A stretch of 64,000 nt of DNA from Heliocidaris erythrogramma (Eukaryota > Echinodermata > Echinoidea > Camarodonta > Echinometridae): positions 12,114,516-12,178,515 of the forward strand of contig CM046861.1 in NCBI GenBank assembly GCA_025617745.1. The letters are read 5' to 3'. This document shows, in pieces, positions 12,601-20,111 of the stretch (the stretch's first letter is position 1; each line of letters starts with the position of its first letter). Position numbers and translations under genes: made by a program. A model generated the notes under the pieces. It was not told the origin of the DNA, searched no databases, and worked only from the letters and a program-made list of their open reading frames with translations.

Positions 12601-15600
12601 AATAAAATAAAATCAAATTATTTTGTGACTGCATATGTTTTTGTGTATGTAAAAATGAAGCGTTTACTGAAATTATCAAGTCATCGAAGTCAAATGCAGG
12701 ATATTTGTAAATGGAACAGACAAGGACATTGGTTCTATCATCTGGTAAGGATCTTGTACATCTTAGTTAATTAATACCATAATTAGTTATTTAATTAAGT
12801 AGCAATTTTCATCAATAAGTTAACTAAATACTGCAAATTTGTCGAAGAACTGAAGTTGAAAATTGTAATTGTGGATAAAAAATATTGACCGAAAATAGGT
12901 GTTAATATTCTTTTAAAAAAGATAATTACACTAATTAATACATAATTATGAGAAAACTATTGCAATTTATTGTCTGCAGGTTTTCAGTTCAAAACTTTAA
13001 ATTATCATCTATTTTGTCAAAGCAAATTTACATTTTTGCAAGGCTTGGAAAAATTAGATTTGAATTTCTTCCTGAATTAAATCCAAATGATTAGTAATTT
13101 AAGCAATAAAATACATGTACAGTAAAATTTAGAATGACATGAACTATAATTCAGAGATGTTATTTACTTCAAAATTATGTTTCTATTCTAAAAAATATGA
13201 TTATTAATCTCCTCTGCATTATTTTCAACTCACATTGTATGATTGGGGGGGGGGGGGGGGGCCTACAGCTAGGCACTTTGTTTTGTATGTGGAGCGCATT
13301 ATTCTCCCCCACCCATGGACTGCAATATAAAATGCACACATGCAATCGCAAGCTCAGGGGAGCGTTTCATCAAGCGATTTGTCAGTGATTTTCACTGACA
13401 AATTTGCTCTCAGCCAATCAGATGCAAGGATTTCAGTAGCTTATAACAGTTGCCGGTAAAAATCACTGACAATACGCTTGATGAAACGCTCCCCCGGATC
13501 GCACAGAGCAAAGCGCATGCATCTCCCAGCGGCCGGGAAGCCATCGCTTCGCCGTGTCAACTTTGCAATGACATCCCTCAACTTCGCAACTAAAAAAACA
13601 CATTTCTTATCGTAGAATTTTCACACAAATTCACCAACATCAAGAAAACATGTATAGAAAACATCCATTATACCTTAAATTGAATCCATTATCCACTCAT
13701 AGCTACATTCCTATACTTCGTGTGTATAATGTAGGCAGTCATACACCTCATCTTTTTAAAACACCACTGCACAAAAGTCACCAATATTCACTCAAACTCG
13801 GCATTTAATTTTCAAAAACCGACCCCAAAATATCCAAGAAATACAATAAATTCAACTCACCAATGTTGGAAAAGATATTTCCAAAAATGAAATCCGTAAT
13901 TTACTGTTGATTCTCGCGAAACGAGCTATCGGACACTCATAGCTACATTCCTATACTTCGTGTGTATAATGTAGGCAGTCATACACCTCATCTTTTTAAA
14001 ACACCACTGCACAAAAGTCACCAATATTCACTCAAAATCAGCATTTAATTTTCAAAAACCGACCCCAAAATATCCAAGAAATACAATAAATTCAACTCAC
14101 CAATGTTGGAAAAGATACTTCCAAAAATGAAACCCGTAATTTACTGTTGATTCTCGCGAAACGAGCTATCGGAGTCATTGTGTACATTTCCTGGTCGCCG
14201 CGGGCGCTGACATCTCCCCAAAAGAGTTTTGTCCTAAAAAATTCGGTCCCTATGGCGTACACGGAAAAGTTCCGATTTTCTGTGTGCGCGATCGTAAAGA
14301 TCGATGTGCGCTTGCGATCCCGAGTTTCTTCGTGGACAAAAATTATATTGGCCGATTTTAGTCTAAGACATCGGCAGTTTGTAAACAACACGCGATCGCG
14401 AAACAAATCGGCGGGGATTTCTCCGGTTTTGGACAAGATTTTGACTTTGGATTTTGCTGAAAATATCAAAAGTTCTTCCTAACGGCCATTTGAGGTAGGA
14501 GTGAGATTTTTAAGGGCTGAATTTGAAAGCAAGTATTTAAAATATTTATCTTATTTTTCCCCCCATACCTTTAGTACATGCGACAGAAAATACCAACTAT
14601 TTTACAGTTAATGTACCCGTGAGTGCTATCGGAGTCATTGTGTACATTTCCTGGTCGCCGCGGGCGCTGACATCTCCCCAAAAGAGTTTTGTCCTCAAAA
14701 ATTCGGTCCCTATGGCGTACACGGAAAAGTTCCGATTTTCTGTGTGCGCAATCGTAAAGATCGATGTGCCCTTGCGATCCCGAGTTTCTTCGTGGACAAA
14801 AACTATATTGGCCGATTTTAGTCTAAGACATCGGCAGTTTGTAAACAACACGCGATCGCGAAACAAATCGGCGCTGATTTCTCCGGTTTTGGACAAGATT
14901 TTGACTTTGGATTTTGCTGTAAATATCAAAAGTTCTTCCTAACGGCCATTTGAGGTAGGAGTGAGATTTTTAAGGGCTGAATTTGAAAGCAAGTATTTAA
15001 AATATTTATATTATTTTTCCCCCATACCTTTAGTACATGCGACAGAAAATACCAACTATTTTACAGTAATGTACCCGTGAGTGCCATTATCCAAGATTTA
15101 TGAGAAAAAAGCACTGACAATCAAGCTCTCGGGAAAAAGTGGTGTGCTGATCGCAACGATGAAAAATTGCATACATGTTGGGTATTGAATGAAAGCTTGT
15201 ACATTCAGCTACAGCTTGAAAATAACGTCACATGACAAAAATGCTATCAGCCAATGCAAAGGCAGTATTTACGGGGAGTCCCCACAGCCATACGCAAATC
15301 GCCCGAACAGCCGCTCGGGAGAATTTACTGCCGCGAGAGCGCACGCATTGTAACGTACCTACAGTATGTGAACAACACTCGATCGCGAAACAAATCGGCG
15401 CTGATTTCTCCGGTTTTGGACAAGATTTTGACTTTGGATTTTGCTGAAAATATCAAAAGTTCTTCGATCCTAACCCCCATTTGAGGTAGGCTAGGACTAG
15501 GAGTGAAATTTTTGAGGGCTGAATTTAAAAGCAAGTATTTAAAATATTTATCTTATTTCTCTCCCCATACCTTTACTACACGCGACAGAAAATACCAACT

Positions 15601-15926
15601 ATTTTTGTATATTGTATTCGTAGTGGTCAATATGACCACTATTCGTGGTGTGATCTCAATCTCACTCTCAGTAATGTCTTACTTAACTCTTATTAAAATT
15701 ATGACTCAGTTCTCTGTCCCTTCTTTCGCAATTGAACTTCTCACTCTTTACTCTCAGCAATCGGTCAGTATATTACCTGAAGATATTCTAATATTTCAAC
15801 GATGTTGTTAGAGTTTTCCTTGCTACTCAATGCATCTTTCGCCTTTTGCTTGATGCTAGACACAAGTTTCTTTCTCTCTGCTCTGCTAGATTTTGATGTC
15901 ACACGTGTATCTGTGAGCGCTGCCAT
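222..15926 (-). CDS. NOC4L: NOC4L gene (nucleolar complex protein 4 homolog), 8 exons, C-terminus off window
   Basis: Gene span including introns. NOC4/Noc4p acts in the nucleolus, pairs with Nop14 and is needed for maturation and export of the small ribosomal subunit (family knowledge). The eight exons below join without phase conflict into about 364 residues. They align in order with the vertebrate NOC4L sequence as I know it: an N-terminal helical part, the YMEYDD segment, the LLALNGLFIL block and the highly conserved HVKYKARFFHLADLFLSS block of the CBF/Mak21-type domain. Human NOC4L has about 516 residues, so roughly 150 C-terminal residues lie left of base 1. Intron 1 is very long (about 7.8 kb) and repeat-filled, while the other introns are 0.9 to 2.1 kb. 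No stop codon or frameshift interrupts the joined exons, so the gene looks functional. It is not linked functionally to LIMK. Identity is very sure, and exon ends are sure to within a base or two. Confidence 0.95.
429..575. repeat. Dispersed repeat with C-tract, ends ...GGATCCACCACTGA
   Basis: Begins GTGGCGCCAAGGGCACGTGCCCC and ends CCTGGATCCACCACTGA around a run of about 17 C. The same kind of end (GGATCCRCC...CTG) recurs at 17817, 18110, 34394 and 34530. Lies in NOC4L intron 7. Confidence 0.55.
590..945. repeat. Foldback built from a short TTCCGAAGGTTC motif
   Basis: The left part repeats TTCCGAAGGTTCRTAATTCCGAA in variants. The right part repeats the reverse complement (GAACCTTCGGAATTACGAACC). 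It is an inverted-repeat cluster of a motif of about 12-18 bp that could form a long imperfect stem. Confidence 0.6.
1372..1569. repeat. Near-perfect long palindrome (foldback element)
   Basis: The left arm (from AATACACAAAAGTCAATG to AGGGCTTCATCAG) is repeated as its reverse complement, ending CATTGACTTTTGTGTATT. Arms are about 80 bases with an almost perfect match and enclose a short loop rich in ATCAGGATCC. It ends only 50 bases from NOC4L exon 7. Confidence 0.85.
1619..1679 (-). CDS. NOC4L: NOC4L exon 7
   Basis: A 61-base exon encoding GGAISLLALNGLFILTNQYNL, nearly identical in pattern to the vertebrate GGALSLLALNGLFIL block. The acceptor is GTACAG and the donor is CCT|GTAAGT. Phases (two bases in, two bases out) agree with exons 6 and 8. 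Confidence 0.94.
2164..2326 (-). CDS. NOC4L: NOC4L exon 6
   Basis: 54 codons plus one base, reading EHRRVFTNAWLAFLRFPLP onward to LTDFLTASYDIG. It matches the vertebrate EHRRVFQAMWLSFLKHKLPL block, the start of the conserved CBF-type helical domain. The acceptor is TCTCAG and the donor is ATAG|GTTGGT. The last glycine codon is split with exon 7. Confidence 0.94.
2399..2861. mobile_element. pogo/Tc1-like MITE, TIR CAGTGGAACCTTGTTATAA
   Basis: Terminal inverted repeats CAGTGGAACCTTGTTATAA and TTATAACAAGGTTCCACTG enclose about 460 bp with no coding capacity. The interior repeats a TATGAATAGCGGTCCTTA motif in both orientations. The TIR style is that of pogo/Tigger-related non-autonomous elements (family knowledge). 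A left TA flank is present. Lies just upstream of NOC4L exon 6 in gene orientation. Confidence 0.75.
3633..3790. mobile_element. MITE family A, TIR GGGGAGCGTTTCATCAAGC
   Basis: Termini GGGGAGCGTTTCATCAAGC and GCTTGATGAAATGCTCCCC. Subterminal TTTTGTCAGTGATTTTTACC pairs with its reverse complement, and the centre carries CAGCCAATCAGATCCAAGG. Further copies lie at 13357, 32067 and 62949, with a decayed relative at 6947. Confidence 0.85.
3866..4015. mobile_element. MITE with TIR GGGCCCTGTTGCAATAAAA
   Basis: About 150 bp with inverted termini GGGCCCTGTTGCA...TGCAACAGGGCCC and internal inverted ATTTATGTC/GACATAAAT motifs. Another GGGCCCTGT-type element lies at 40428-40585. Confidence 0.75.
4397..4534 (-). 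CDS. NOC4L: NOC4L exon 5
   Basis: Forty-six codons starting MELTSLCNNTVHLLHAVTMP, which aligns with the vertebrate FWNNAFTLLSAVSLP segment. It ends ERAKITILK before a GTAAGC donor, and the acceptor is CCCTAG. The middle, an acidic DEESINNFLGVAPDPDE stretch, is less conserved and is probably a surface loop. Phase 0. Confidence 0.92.
4895..5002. repeat. Half copy of the CAATAGACCGCTT element
   Basis: Matches the right half of the element at 5958-6104: shared GGTTGTCAAGAACAACCTTTG, a TATGTATAAAATTTGCAT tract and terminal GAAGCGGTCTATTG. It also contains a short TGTCAAGAACAACC hairpin. Confidence 0.6.
5160..5312 (-). CDS. NOC4L: NOC4L exon 4
   Basis: Fifty-one codons from LLVPQFLSK to KEKLNQ. 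It contains the FKEYMEYDDVRQHVLQ segment that corresponds to the conserved FREYLDYDDTRYH of vertebrate NOC4L. The acceptor is CTACAG and the donor is CAG|GTAAAA. Phase 0 at both ends. Confidence 0.94.
5589..5775. mobile_element. pogo-like MITE flanked by TA, TIR CAGTGAAACCTGTCTATAA
   Basis: Starts CAGTGAAACCTGTCTATAAAG and ends CAGGTTTGACTG, with TA on both sides, the target-site signature of Tc1/mariner/pogo elements. The interior repeats GGTCTTTATRG motifs. Lies in the intron next to NOC4L exon 4. Confidence 0.8.
5958..6104. mobile_element. MITE, TIR CAATAGACCGCTT
   Basis: Inverted termini CAATAGACCGCTT and AAGCGGTCTATTG about 147 bp apart. A longer relative lies at 18269-18502 and a half copy at 4895-5002. 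Non-coding. Confidence 0.7.
6130..6425 (+). mobile_element. tRNA-headed SINE
   Basis: Contains a pol III B-box-like GGTTCGAACCCCGG after a tRNA-like head (GACCAGAACTAGTGATTTAATCACTTGACCGGGAATGC... style). A body follows with ACTGGAAAGATGCGAACC and CAGGCAACAGGCTGGAATGC, and then an ATT-type simple-repeat tail. This layout is typical of tRNA-derived SINEs. It is not a functional tRNA gene because no complete cloverleaf is formed. Confidence 0.6.
6465..6598. mobile_element. MITE family B (CGTTAGGGGGAATCC termini)
   Basis: Ends GTTAGGGGGAATCCTAAC and GGATTCCCCCTAAC are inverted. The interior has TTATTCCGTCACAATAGAAATTCG and TAACAATAGGCTGAGATAAAAGG. A second copy with the same internal words is at 52211-52368. 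Confidence 0.75.
6605..6720. repeat. ATT/AGT trinucleotide microsatellite
   Basis: Runs of TTATTATTAG and TAGTAGTAG. It adjoins the MITE at 6465 and ends about 40 bases before NOC4L exon 3. Confidence 0.9.
6763..6870 (-). CDS. NOC4L: NOC4L exon 3
   Basis: Thirty-six codons, too short to show as a separate long open frame. It starts ELALRTLMKFVAEE and ends FFPIHIVA, between a CAACAG acceptor and a GCT|GTGAGT donor. It matches the ELALSALLKFVQLE...FP block of vertebrate NOC4L. Phase 0 at both ends, so it joins exons 2 and 4 cleanly. Confidence 0.93.
6947..7077. mobile_element. Decayed relative of MITE family A
   Basis: Carries CTGTTTCATAAAAGTAGTTATCAATAAAAAT, then CTACTGAAATCACTGAATTTGATTGGCTGAGAGCAAATTTGTC in diverged form, and an inverted end TTGTGAAACA. 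The order of words is that of family A. Confidence 0.5.
7170..7760. repeat. Long CT-rich (polypyrimidine) tract in NOC4L intron 2
   Basis: About 590 bp that is almost purely C/T on the plus strand, hence purine-rich on the NOC4L sense strand. Open frames on both strands here are low-complexity artefacts. No gene seen. Confidence 0.85.
7806..8012 (-). CDS. NOC4L: NOC4L exon 2
   Basis: Sixty-nine codons from HDEKEIASAAIQ to VTVPVLQ. The acceptor is TTCAG and the donor is CAG|GTAAGT. It includes the GSKEKYRLWLQARY segment, which corresponds to the Lys-Tyr-Lys-x-Trp part of vertebrate NOC4L. Phase 0 at both ends. Further upstream on the minus strand the frame runs into a GA/TC-rich intronic tract that can be mistaken for coding. 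Confidence 0.95.
8112..8365 (+). mobile_element. tRNA-headed SINE in NOC4L intron 1
   Basis: Has A-box-like TGGTACAGTGG and B-box-like GGTTCAAATCCC spaced as in tRNA genes, then a body with CTTTTCTCCATCCAGGTG and a TATTATTA tail. No stable full cloverleaf. Confidence 0.55.
8490..9650 (-). mobile_element. Composite element: C-rich terminus plus internal ~150 bp repeat array
   Basis: Begins with CGCGCAATGCGAATGTATCCCCCGG and CCACTGGCAGCGATTTGAAGG. It then holds at least five units carrying GCAGCATCACC, TCTAGATTT, TCCATACAAA, TCAAGAAATGTG and GACCTTTGACCCTATAAA. It ends near a CGCTGCCACGAAGTGGCAGC hairpin. The same family occurs inverted at 50374-52170, which fixes the element's ends. No transposase is encoded, so it is presumably non-autonomous. 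Confidence 0.75.
9790..10115. promoter_or_regulatory. Candidate regulatory segment: two GCGCATGCGC-like sites and three ATGAATATTCAT motifs
   Basis: CGCATGCGC-type sites (GCGCATGCGCC near 9898 and ACGCATGCGCATTG near 10058) resemble NRF1 sites. Between them ATGAATATTCAT or close variants occur three times. The segment is much richer in CpG than its surroundings. It lies inside NOC4L intron 1, so it could be an alternative promoter or enhancer, or simply part of a CpG-rich repeat. Confidence 0.3.
10291..10319. other. Perfect 13-bp hairpin
   Basis: GCAGCCCGAACAC and its exact reverse complement are separated by three bases. No U-tract follows, so there is no reason to call a terminator in this eukaryotic context. 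Confidence 0.7.
10675..11355. mobile_element. Large foldback element with asymmetric insertion
   Basis: The outer arm beginning CTAGACCGAAATTTTCTGTC (to about 10800) is repeated inverted at about 11237-11355. The inner arm 10801-10909, with TAGTCTCGTACAAGGC, is repeated inverted at 10910-11018. The left arm is continuous, but the right arm is split by about 200 bp (11020-11220) of unrelated sequence. Arms are almost identical, implying recent formation. Non-coding. Confidence 0.85.
11395..11850. repeat. Duplicated CpG-rich module, copy 1
   Basis: Starts CACTCATAGCTACATTCC and contains CGAAACGAGCTATCGGAGTC, GTCGCCGCGGGCGCTGACAT and GATCGTAAAGATCGATGTGCG. Near-identical copies lie at 13694, 13934, 14625 and, in part, 15350. 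Function unknown. All copies lie in NOC4L intron 1. Confidence 0.85.
11851..13190. other. AT-rich intronic sequence without a recognised feature
   Basis: Only short ATTA and TTAA repeats are seen (for example near 12195). No conserved frame, splice-flanked exon or RNA gene is recognised. It contains a polyadenylation-like AATAAA cluster near 12600 without an associated gene. Confidence 0.5.
13357..13495. mobile_element. MITE family A copy
   Basis: GGGGAGCGTTTCATCAAGCG at the left is matched by CGCTTGATGAAACGCTCCCC at the right. The internal CAGCCAATCAGATGCAAGG is shared with the copies at 3633, 32067 and 62949. Confidence 0.88.
13694..13933. repeat. CpG-rich module, copy 2 (240-bp partial unit)
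   Basis: First 240 bp of the module, from CACTCATAGC to GAGCTATCGGA, directly followed by copy 3 starting again at CACTCATAGC. It is a clean head-to-tail tandem duplication with period 240. Confidence 0.9.
13934..14624. repeat. CpG-rich module, copy 3 (longest)
   Basis: Full-length form, with the CACTCATAGC start, the CGCGGGCGC core, an AACAACACGCGATCGCGAAAC segment and an end at CATGCGACAGAAAATACC. Both strands are open for over 100 codons, because the base composition carries few stops. I see no protein-family match and do not call a gene. Confidence 0.85.
14625..15084. repeat. CpG-rich module, copy 4 (period 460)
   Basis: Begins GCTATCGGAGTCATTGTG exactly 460 bases after the same words in copy 3 and stays nearly identical to ATGTACCCGTGAGTGC. 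The few differences include CGCGATCG/CGCAATCG and single-base changes. Confidence 0.9.
15350..15605. repeat. CpG-rich module, copy 5 (3' half only)
   Basis: Carries AACAACACTCGATCGCGAAAC to CGACAGAAAATACCAACTA, more diverged than copies 3 and 4. It ends about 170 bp from the 3' edge of NOC4L exon 1, so the duplicated series runs up to the first exon's donor side. Confidence 0.8.
15777..15926 (-). CDS. NOC4L: NOC4L exon 1 (start codon)
   Basis: Fifty codons beginning MAALTDTR at 15926 and ending EILEYLQ, followed by a CAG|GTAATA donor. The preceding bases (CAAAATGG) give a good start context, and the open frame extends further upstream without a better conserved start. The Lys/Arg/Ser-rich opening suits a nucleolar protein. 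The end matches the position where vertebrate NOC4L reads ILAVLQ, and exon 2 resumes with an acidic stretch as in the family. Phase 0. Confidence 0.9.
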
Positions 15927-16024
15927 TTTGCCTCTACGATGCGAAACGTCAGATGGCGCTATCCGCCCGGCCGGCACTCCAGGCCATGAAGGGCTCTGCA
16001 CTCGACTCGTGTACATTTTTTTTT

Positions 16025-16056
16025 ATGCCTCCGCCCACCGAAGGTGCCGGAGGCAT
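16025..16056. repeat. Hairpin ATGCCTCCGCCC...GGAGGCAT (solo element terminus)
   Basis: ATGCCTCCG and CGGAGGCAT are inverted around CCCACCGAAGGTGC. The layout is the same as the C-rich terminal hairpins at 50374 and 56910 but without an internal array. It lies about 100 bp upstream of the NOC4L start codon. Confidence 0.5.
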
Positions 16057-16057
16057 T

Positions 16058-16245
16058 GGCCCGAATTCACAAAGGTGGTTTCATTTGAAACCGTGGTTTC
16101 AAGAATCCATGGATTTTTGAAACCACGGTTTCACCCAAAACCACGGATTCACCGAGTCTGTGATTCACAAACAGTGGACTCAAAAATCCACGGTTTCAAG
16201 CAGACCCACTGTTGAAACCACGGTTTGAAACTCCGGTTGCAACTG
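16058..16245. mobile_element. Foldback/MITE rich in GAAACCACGGTTTC
   Basis: Starts GGCCCGAATTCACAAAGGTGG. The interior repeats GTGGTTTCAAG, ATCCATGGATTTTTGAAACC and ACGGTTTC in both orientations. It sits immediately upstream of the NOC4L 5' end, so it may lie in or near the promoter. Confidence 0.65.
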
Positions 16246-16939
16246 GTGGTAGGGATTTCCCCTTTTTGCACTGCACTGAGCATGCTCAGTAAGATTGATC
16301 CAACCAGTATACCGAGTTTTCCTTTACAATTTATTGTGTTTTTTGGAATAAACAAGGACGTGTATCGCTGGGCGCAGGGCGTATTTTGCATTTCTGCGCT
16401 TGTCTCTCCCGAGTAGTAACAAGCGCCATATCGATCAACGCGTTGTTGTCCGGTCCGCGCGCACAGCTAGCCCAGTTACTTCATTCAACAAGTAGCCTGC
16501 TATTAATTGCAGAGACGTAGACCGCGATAGTGTACGAGCTGGATCTGGAGGGTCCGACTCGCCTGCAATCAAATCATTTATATTCAGGTGTGCTCTATTT
16601 GAAAATTTGTTTTTCAAAAACTATTTAAGGACGAAAATGACATGGATTTTGTAATAGTATGAATAAGACGCTTATGGCCAACTCTGGGCATCTACACGGT
16701 GTCTTATTAAAGATCACACATGTCTACAAAACTAAAAATGAAATGTAAATTTTCTTTGAATTTATCGTACTTGACATGTACAGTATATGACATAGTTTAT
16801 TCTCAATTTTTGAATTTAATTCAGAGACAAATATTAAAGTCGATTCATGTATTTGCAAGGATTGGGGCTTTATTGTTCTGAGGATTATTGTAAATTGTAG
16901 ATTCAGGAATTCATTTTTTTTCAACAGTACGGTAGGCCC

Positions 16940-17225
16940 ATCATATATATATAATTATGGGAGGGGGGCGCCCCCCCCCCCCCCCCCCCCCCATTTGAAC
17001 ATTTTGGAAAAAGACAATAGAAAACTGTTTTAAACAAAGTCGGCGCACCCTCTTATTTTCAAGGGGGTGTGATTGGAGTGAGGACCCCCTTTTTTGCTTG
17101 TCAGAGAATTTTGGAAGAAACACTGCTCCATAAATAGCGGGGACCCTTTATTTTCCTCGTCACGTGAGATTTCTGTCAGAATCGTGGCCCCCACCCCTAC
17201 TGGTCAACCCTGCATCAGCCCCTGA
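16940..17225. repeat. Dispersed repeat with long C-tract
   Basis: GGGAGGGGGGCGCCCCC followed by about 20 C, then CATTTGAACATTTTGG, then ACCCCCTTTTTTGCTTGTC and ending CATCAGCCCCTG. It shares the order of words with the element at 17817-18126. Confidence 0.55.
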
Positions 17226-17816
17226 TTTTGCCAGTGACATTTTAAGACTTTTTTCATTGAGAATCTTTTATGCAATAGGATGGGAAAGTAAAATGGTTGG
17301 TAATGATTACATGCGCACACCCACAAACATCTGCACAAAGCCCCCCCCCCCCCCCCATCTTACACCATGATCTCACAAGAGGAAAGCATCATATCAACAA
17401 ATCCAACATGCTGCCATCTTCAATCATAGCCTCCCAAGATCATTATCAACATAAATTAACAAATTGCTTTAGCAAGTTAGTGCGATATCCCCCATTAGAT
17501 TCTTTATCAAGCATATTTACATTGCCTCAACATCAACACCAAACACAAAATACCATGACATCATTCACATCTTGCCAGAAAGTAACATGACTACCAATGT
17601 GAGGCCTTTACGATACAAAGTATAGTATAAAATGTAAAGTTGTTATAGAGTAACTTATTTTCAGCAATTTAATATTACATATTTGTCATATTTCTGTTAC
17701 ATAAAATACATTAAAAACATTTATATACATATATTTTCCATTAATAGTTAAAGGTTAAATAAGTTATGCATTGATTCATGGAATAAATGATATGACTACC
17801 TATGTACATAAAACAT

Positions 17817-18126
17817 TGGCGGATCCAGGGGGGCACTTCGGGCCGTGCCCTCCCCCCCCCCCCCCCCCCCCCCTTTTTGAAGAAAACTATGCATTTCAAC
17901 CATAGACGATCCTTCATTTTCTCCCACCTTTTAGAATGAAGACTTTTTTTTTTTTGCTTGTCAAGGAATTATGGAGGGGAACTGGACCCCCATAACCCCC
18001 CCCCATATTGAGCGACTTTGCGAAAAGCTGCTGAGACCCAAAAAATACGGGTTCTACCTTTTCCAAAAGTTGACAAACCTTCATTTGTGTGCCCCCTCTT
18101 GTACTCAATCCTGGATCCGCCCCTGC
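17817..18126. mobile_element. Element with inverted ends GGCGGATCCAGG / CCTGGATCCGCC
   Basis: Termini GGCGGATCCAGG and CCTGGATCCGCC are exact inverted repeats about 310 bp apart. Inside are a C-tract of about 22, AAGACTTTTTTTTTTTTGC and GCTTGTCAAGGAATTATGG. It is one of several related copies in this window. Confidence 0.7.
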
Positions 18127-18268
18127 ATAAAAGTCTATTGTAAATCTATTGAGAGTATTACAGTTCTTAGAGGTTTTAAGAAATATTTCATTTATAAACG
18201 ATACTATGATTATGAAATTCATGTAATATTTATGACTCACATTTTGAGGTGAACACAATACATGTATA

Positions 18269-18502
18269 CAATAGACCTTTTTACTAAATGATTCAAATTT
18301 ATGGGTATTTCTTTCCTGGGGACCTAGTAACGAGGTATTCCATTAACCTGTTTTTAATGAATGAACCACAATACTTGGAATCCAGTTTTCATACATTACT
18401 TGTTGCTATGTCTGGCAAGCCTCTGGCAAGCTTTCACTTTGTCAAGAACCTTTGTTTCAAAAGTATGCATAAAATTTGAATCACTTAGTAAACGGGTCTA
18501 TT
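18269..18502. mobile_element. Relative of the CAATAGACC element
   Basis: Starts CAATAGACCTTTTTAC, has TTTGTCAAGAACCTTTGTTTC and ends AAACGGGTCTATT. Same word order as 5958-6104, but longer because of an internal stretch. Confidence 0.55.
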
Positions 18503-18960
18503 TCCCAGATTTCACTTAGTATGAAATTATAATAAGAATGTACTTATGAATTTATAATAAGAATGTACAATACACTGAAAGATAATTTAGTTCTGGAAAT
18601 CAACTTCTTCAAAAATAATTTAGTTTAGTTTTCAATCTTGCAAAAAATTCATTATCTACATGTACTTTTTATTTTTTTCTCAATTTTTGCACGATCACGA
18701 CAATGTGCAGTTTTCATCTAAATATCTGAATTCAGGAAACCCTATATAGGATTGTACACGATGGGAATTTCTCTTCTTATTCCAATATATTTTTTAACAA
18801 AATTTCCGAAAATATTTAAATTTTGATATAATGATTAGGAATCAAAATATTCAATACAAATCTGACTATGATACACTGCAATTCACATATGTCAAAGAAA
18901 CATAATTATGTAACTACAGGCAAACGTCGTTACAACAAACTCCTCTATACTTTTTTTTCT

Positions 18961-18964
<4 letters not shown>

Positions 18965-18993
<29 letters not shown>
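18965..18993 (+). repeat. Homopolymer G run of about 29
   Basis: One of many G or C runs of 15-30 in this window, a feature of the repeat families here. It could also mark collapsed or error-prone assembly. Confidence 0.85.
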
Positions 18994-19284
18994 AGACGAC
19001 TACAAGCGGAAACAAGAGGGTTTTGTATGTGTGAATATCTTTTTCAAGGCAATGGAGAGCATGTGCCTCCTATGCGCCCCCCCCCCCCCCCCCACCTCCC
19101 TTTTACTCCACTGCTCTTCTGGATTAAGGAAATATCAAGCATTGCTATATTAGGGTTTAAAAAGTATATTACAAAGATGTAGGACCAGAGAGATAACGTT
19201 GTTATAACGAGTTTGTAATTGCGTTCTTCTAACGTTACTGTACTTTAACCCTAGTCCGTTGGTTGGTGAATTCAATCTCTTCTC

Positions 19285-19410
19285 TCATAGTTGGGAACGC
19301 CATGATTTTCTCCTTTGCGTTAGCTTTGGAAGCCTCATTTTGGTCTCTGCAAACAGAAGATTGTGATATTGATGCCCCATCACACTGACCAAGCATCCTA
19401 TGGAATGACC
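19285..19410 (-). CDS. Possible terminal exon following 19978-20111
   Basis: After a TTTACAG acceptor at 19411, the phase left by the exon at 19978 reads GHSIGCLVSVMGHQYH onward to a stop at 19285. The alternative frame reads through an Asn/Glu/Lys-rich stretch ending FTNQRTRVKVQ. Only one can be real, and neither was recognised. Very tentative. Confidence 0.2.
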   Translation of the reverse strand, partial: GHSIGCLVSVMGHQYHNLLFAETKMRLPKLTQRRKSWRSQL

Positions 19411-19587
19411 CTGTAAATGACAACGTATCAACAGATAGTGGGCTGAAAAATATTTATCAGAAATATTGAATTTAAATTTATGAAAAAAAGAGAAATATAT
19501 TATATACAAAGTAAGGGAAAAGAAGATCAAAATTTTGCAGAAAAAATGTATCAATTTGTGATTTAATAATTATAAGCTACAACAAAA

Positions 19588-19795
19588 TTAAAGGGGAATG
19601 AAACCCAGGCATCAGTATGCTATAAGTGAATGGGGATGACCAAGAAGAGTAAATAGTGAAAGTTGGAGCAAAATCGGACAATCCATTCAATAGTTATGAC
19701 TTTATAAAGTTACAGTAAATCCCTATCATGGGGATCCTTGAGTTGGCAACTTTGCCAGCATCTGTGATGTCATCGTGGACAACTCTCCTTTCATT
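19588..19795. repeat. Dispersed repeat starting AAAGGGGAATGAAACCC
   Basis: Contains AAAGGGGAATGAAACCC, GTTGGAGCAAAATCGGAC, AGTTATGACTTTATAAAG and GATGTCATCGTGGACAACT. I recall this word order from sea urchin interspersed repeats, but that was not checked. Related to 37285-37690. Confidence 0.5.
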
Positions 19796-19977
19796 TTGTG
19801 TATAAATTTTTAAAAAAGATTAATATGAAATTTCAAATTAGGAATCAACAATTTCTTTCCAAATTGCTTTCAGAATTGATGAAGTCACGTCATACTCGAA
19901 CAATTCAAAAGAATTTCAAATTTTCTTGAAAATGAAGAAAATGTGAAATTCTGTGTACAAAATAGAGAGGTCAATAC

Positions 19978-20111
19978 CTGCAAGATCACATGTAGTGGAC
20001 TTTTTCCTTCCTCCTCATCCCCTTCCAGCATGTTAATGAGGCAGAATGCAGTGTCGTTATACAATTCAAATGGATTCCTCCAGTCTACAAGACCTCGTTG
20101 TGGTCTGGCAG
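19978..20111 (-). CDS. Possible internal exon of an unrecognised gene
   Basis: An open stretch including RPQRGLVDWRNPFELYND followed by an acidic GDEEEGK run and SPLHVILQ. It is bounded by a TACAGACAG acceptor and a CAG|GTATTG donor on the minus strand. Codon usage and composition look coding, with no resemblance to repeats. I do not recognise the family. It is upstream of NOC4L on the same strand, but NOC4L already has a start exon at 15926, so this would be another gene that may continue into the gap. Confidence 0.35.

Noticed and set aside
15802-16215. 137-codon plus-strand frame opposite NOC4L exon 1
   Set aside because: It is the antisense of a conserved coding exon and continues into a foldback repeat.
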